A stretch of DNA of 56,034 nt from Actinomadura harenae (GTDB lineage: Bacteria; Actinomycetota; Actinomycetes; Streptosporangiales; Streptosporangiaceae): contig NZ_RFFG01000053.1 of assembly GCF_003696215.1 (NCBI RefSeq), positions 1-56,034 of the forward strand, given 5' to 3'. A program made the translations under genes and the position numbers. The notes beneath the pieces are model-generated. The model was not told where the DNA came from. It saw nothing but the letters and a program-made list of their open reading frames with translations, and did no database searches. Each line of letters opens with the position of its first letter. Positions within the stretch are counted from its first letter, which is position 1. This document shows positions 55,879 to 56,034 of this stretch, one piece after another.

Positions 55879-56034
55879 ATGACCTCGCTCGCCCGCGGAG
55901 CCCGCTCCGCCTCCCATGGCATCGCCGGTGCCGCCCGGTTCGAGGGCCCGCGCCAGCGCCCCCGCGCGCTGCCCGCGCCCCGTCCCGCGCACACCGCCGT
56001 CGGCCAGCTCCAGGCCGCCCGCGCCGGTCTCGCC
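55879..56034 (+). CDS. N-terminal fragment of an SOS-regulated gene cut by window edge
   Basis: 52 codons are visible: MTSLARGARSASHGIAGA, then Arg/Pro/Ala-rich sequence. GGAGG lies 6 nt before ATG 55879, an excellent ribosome binding site. The fragment is basic and disordered, and I cannot name the family. With an SOS box and a promoter just upstream, DNA-damage functions are likely: a LysM-type division inhibitor like those encoded beside lexA would fit the basic N-terminus, but that is speculation. Confidence 0.6.
   Translation, partial: MTSLARGARSASHGIAGAARFEGPRQRPRALPAPRPAHTAVGQLQAARAGLA

Noticed and set aside
1..56034. CRISPR arrays, tRNA or rRNA genes
   Set aside because: No regularly spaced repeats with unique spacers, no tRNA-like T-loop sequences, and no rRNA-like stretches were noticed on either strand.

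Overview
The window is a very GC-rich chromosomal segment of a filamentous-type actinomycete. Third-position GC bias is extreme, starts are often GTG, many starts look leaderless, and there are several markers of that group: an XRE regulator with DUF397 partners, a MacS/MacR two-component pair, a PASTA kinase with an Rv2175c-type protein, and a 6C-like RNA. A Streptosporangiales/Thermomonosporaceae (Actinomadura-like) origin is my best guess, but the sequence alone does not settle it. I saw no tRNA, rRNA, insertion sequence, prophage or CRISPR array.

The backbone looks like an old conserved actinobacterial block. From memory of other genomes, the order acyl-CoA ligase (fadD15) - SRPBCC protein - glucokinase - plsC - macS/macR - pfkA - DAHP synthase - PASTA kinase (pknL) - Rv2175c-like protein - prenyl synthase/metF resembles parts of S. 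coelicolor SCO2126-SCO2103 and M. tuberculosis Rv2187-Rv2172c. Genes outside that list are probably later insertions.

Regions: 1-6.9 kb holds two tandem acyl-CoA ligases, a CutC protein, a metallophosphoesterase, an SRPBCC protein, an acidic protein and ROK glucokinase. 6.2-10.1 kb holds an EEP-fold hydrolase, a membrane protein, plsC and macS. 10.1-22.6 kb is an accessory island separating macS from its presumed partner macR. It contains a second LuxR-type two-component system with an ABC exporter, an SDR/LysR pair, a lipoprotein, an isochorismatase-fold protein, a DUF1963 protein, a small-gene pair, an XRE regulator with three tandem DUF397 genes, an orphan dihydrodiol-dehydrogenase-like SDR and a cupin. 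22.7-29.6 kb holds macR, pfkA (with a DasR-type operator and pyrophosphate-type active-site residues), thiI, a DUF5954-like protein, an EamA permease, and DAHP synthase behind a complete aromatic-codon attenuator.

29.7-35.1 kb holds a molybdopterin oxidoreductase and a LytS/LytTR two-component system overlapping a small membrane protein and a sodium:solute symporter. 35.1-35.5 kb is a gene-free convergent region with tandem repeats and several hairpins, including a 6C-like RNA. 35.5-44.8 kb holds endonuclease IV, the PASTA kinase, an EamA permease, the thiO-thiS-thiG operon under a TPP riboswitch, an NAD(P)/FAD oxidoreductase, the Rv2175c-like protein and thiE. 44.8-50.9 kb holds a second Ser/Thr kinase, a secreted GH3 glycosidase, a CMD-family protein, a prenyl diphosphate synthase and metF. 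50.8-56 kb holds a GNAT protein, an uncharacterised coupled operon with WXG100-like features, ArsC- and YbaK-family proteins, ClpP with a divergent LysR, and at the right edge a truncated gene behind a near-ideal promoter and SOS (LexA) box.

The main themes are central carbon entry (glucokinase, PFK, DAHP synthase), thiamine synthesis and sulfur transfer, and dense regulation (four LuxR/LytTR/XRE-type systems, two LysR regulators, two Ser/Thr kinases), with clearly readable cis-regulatory RNA and operator sites.
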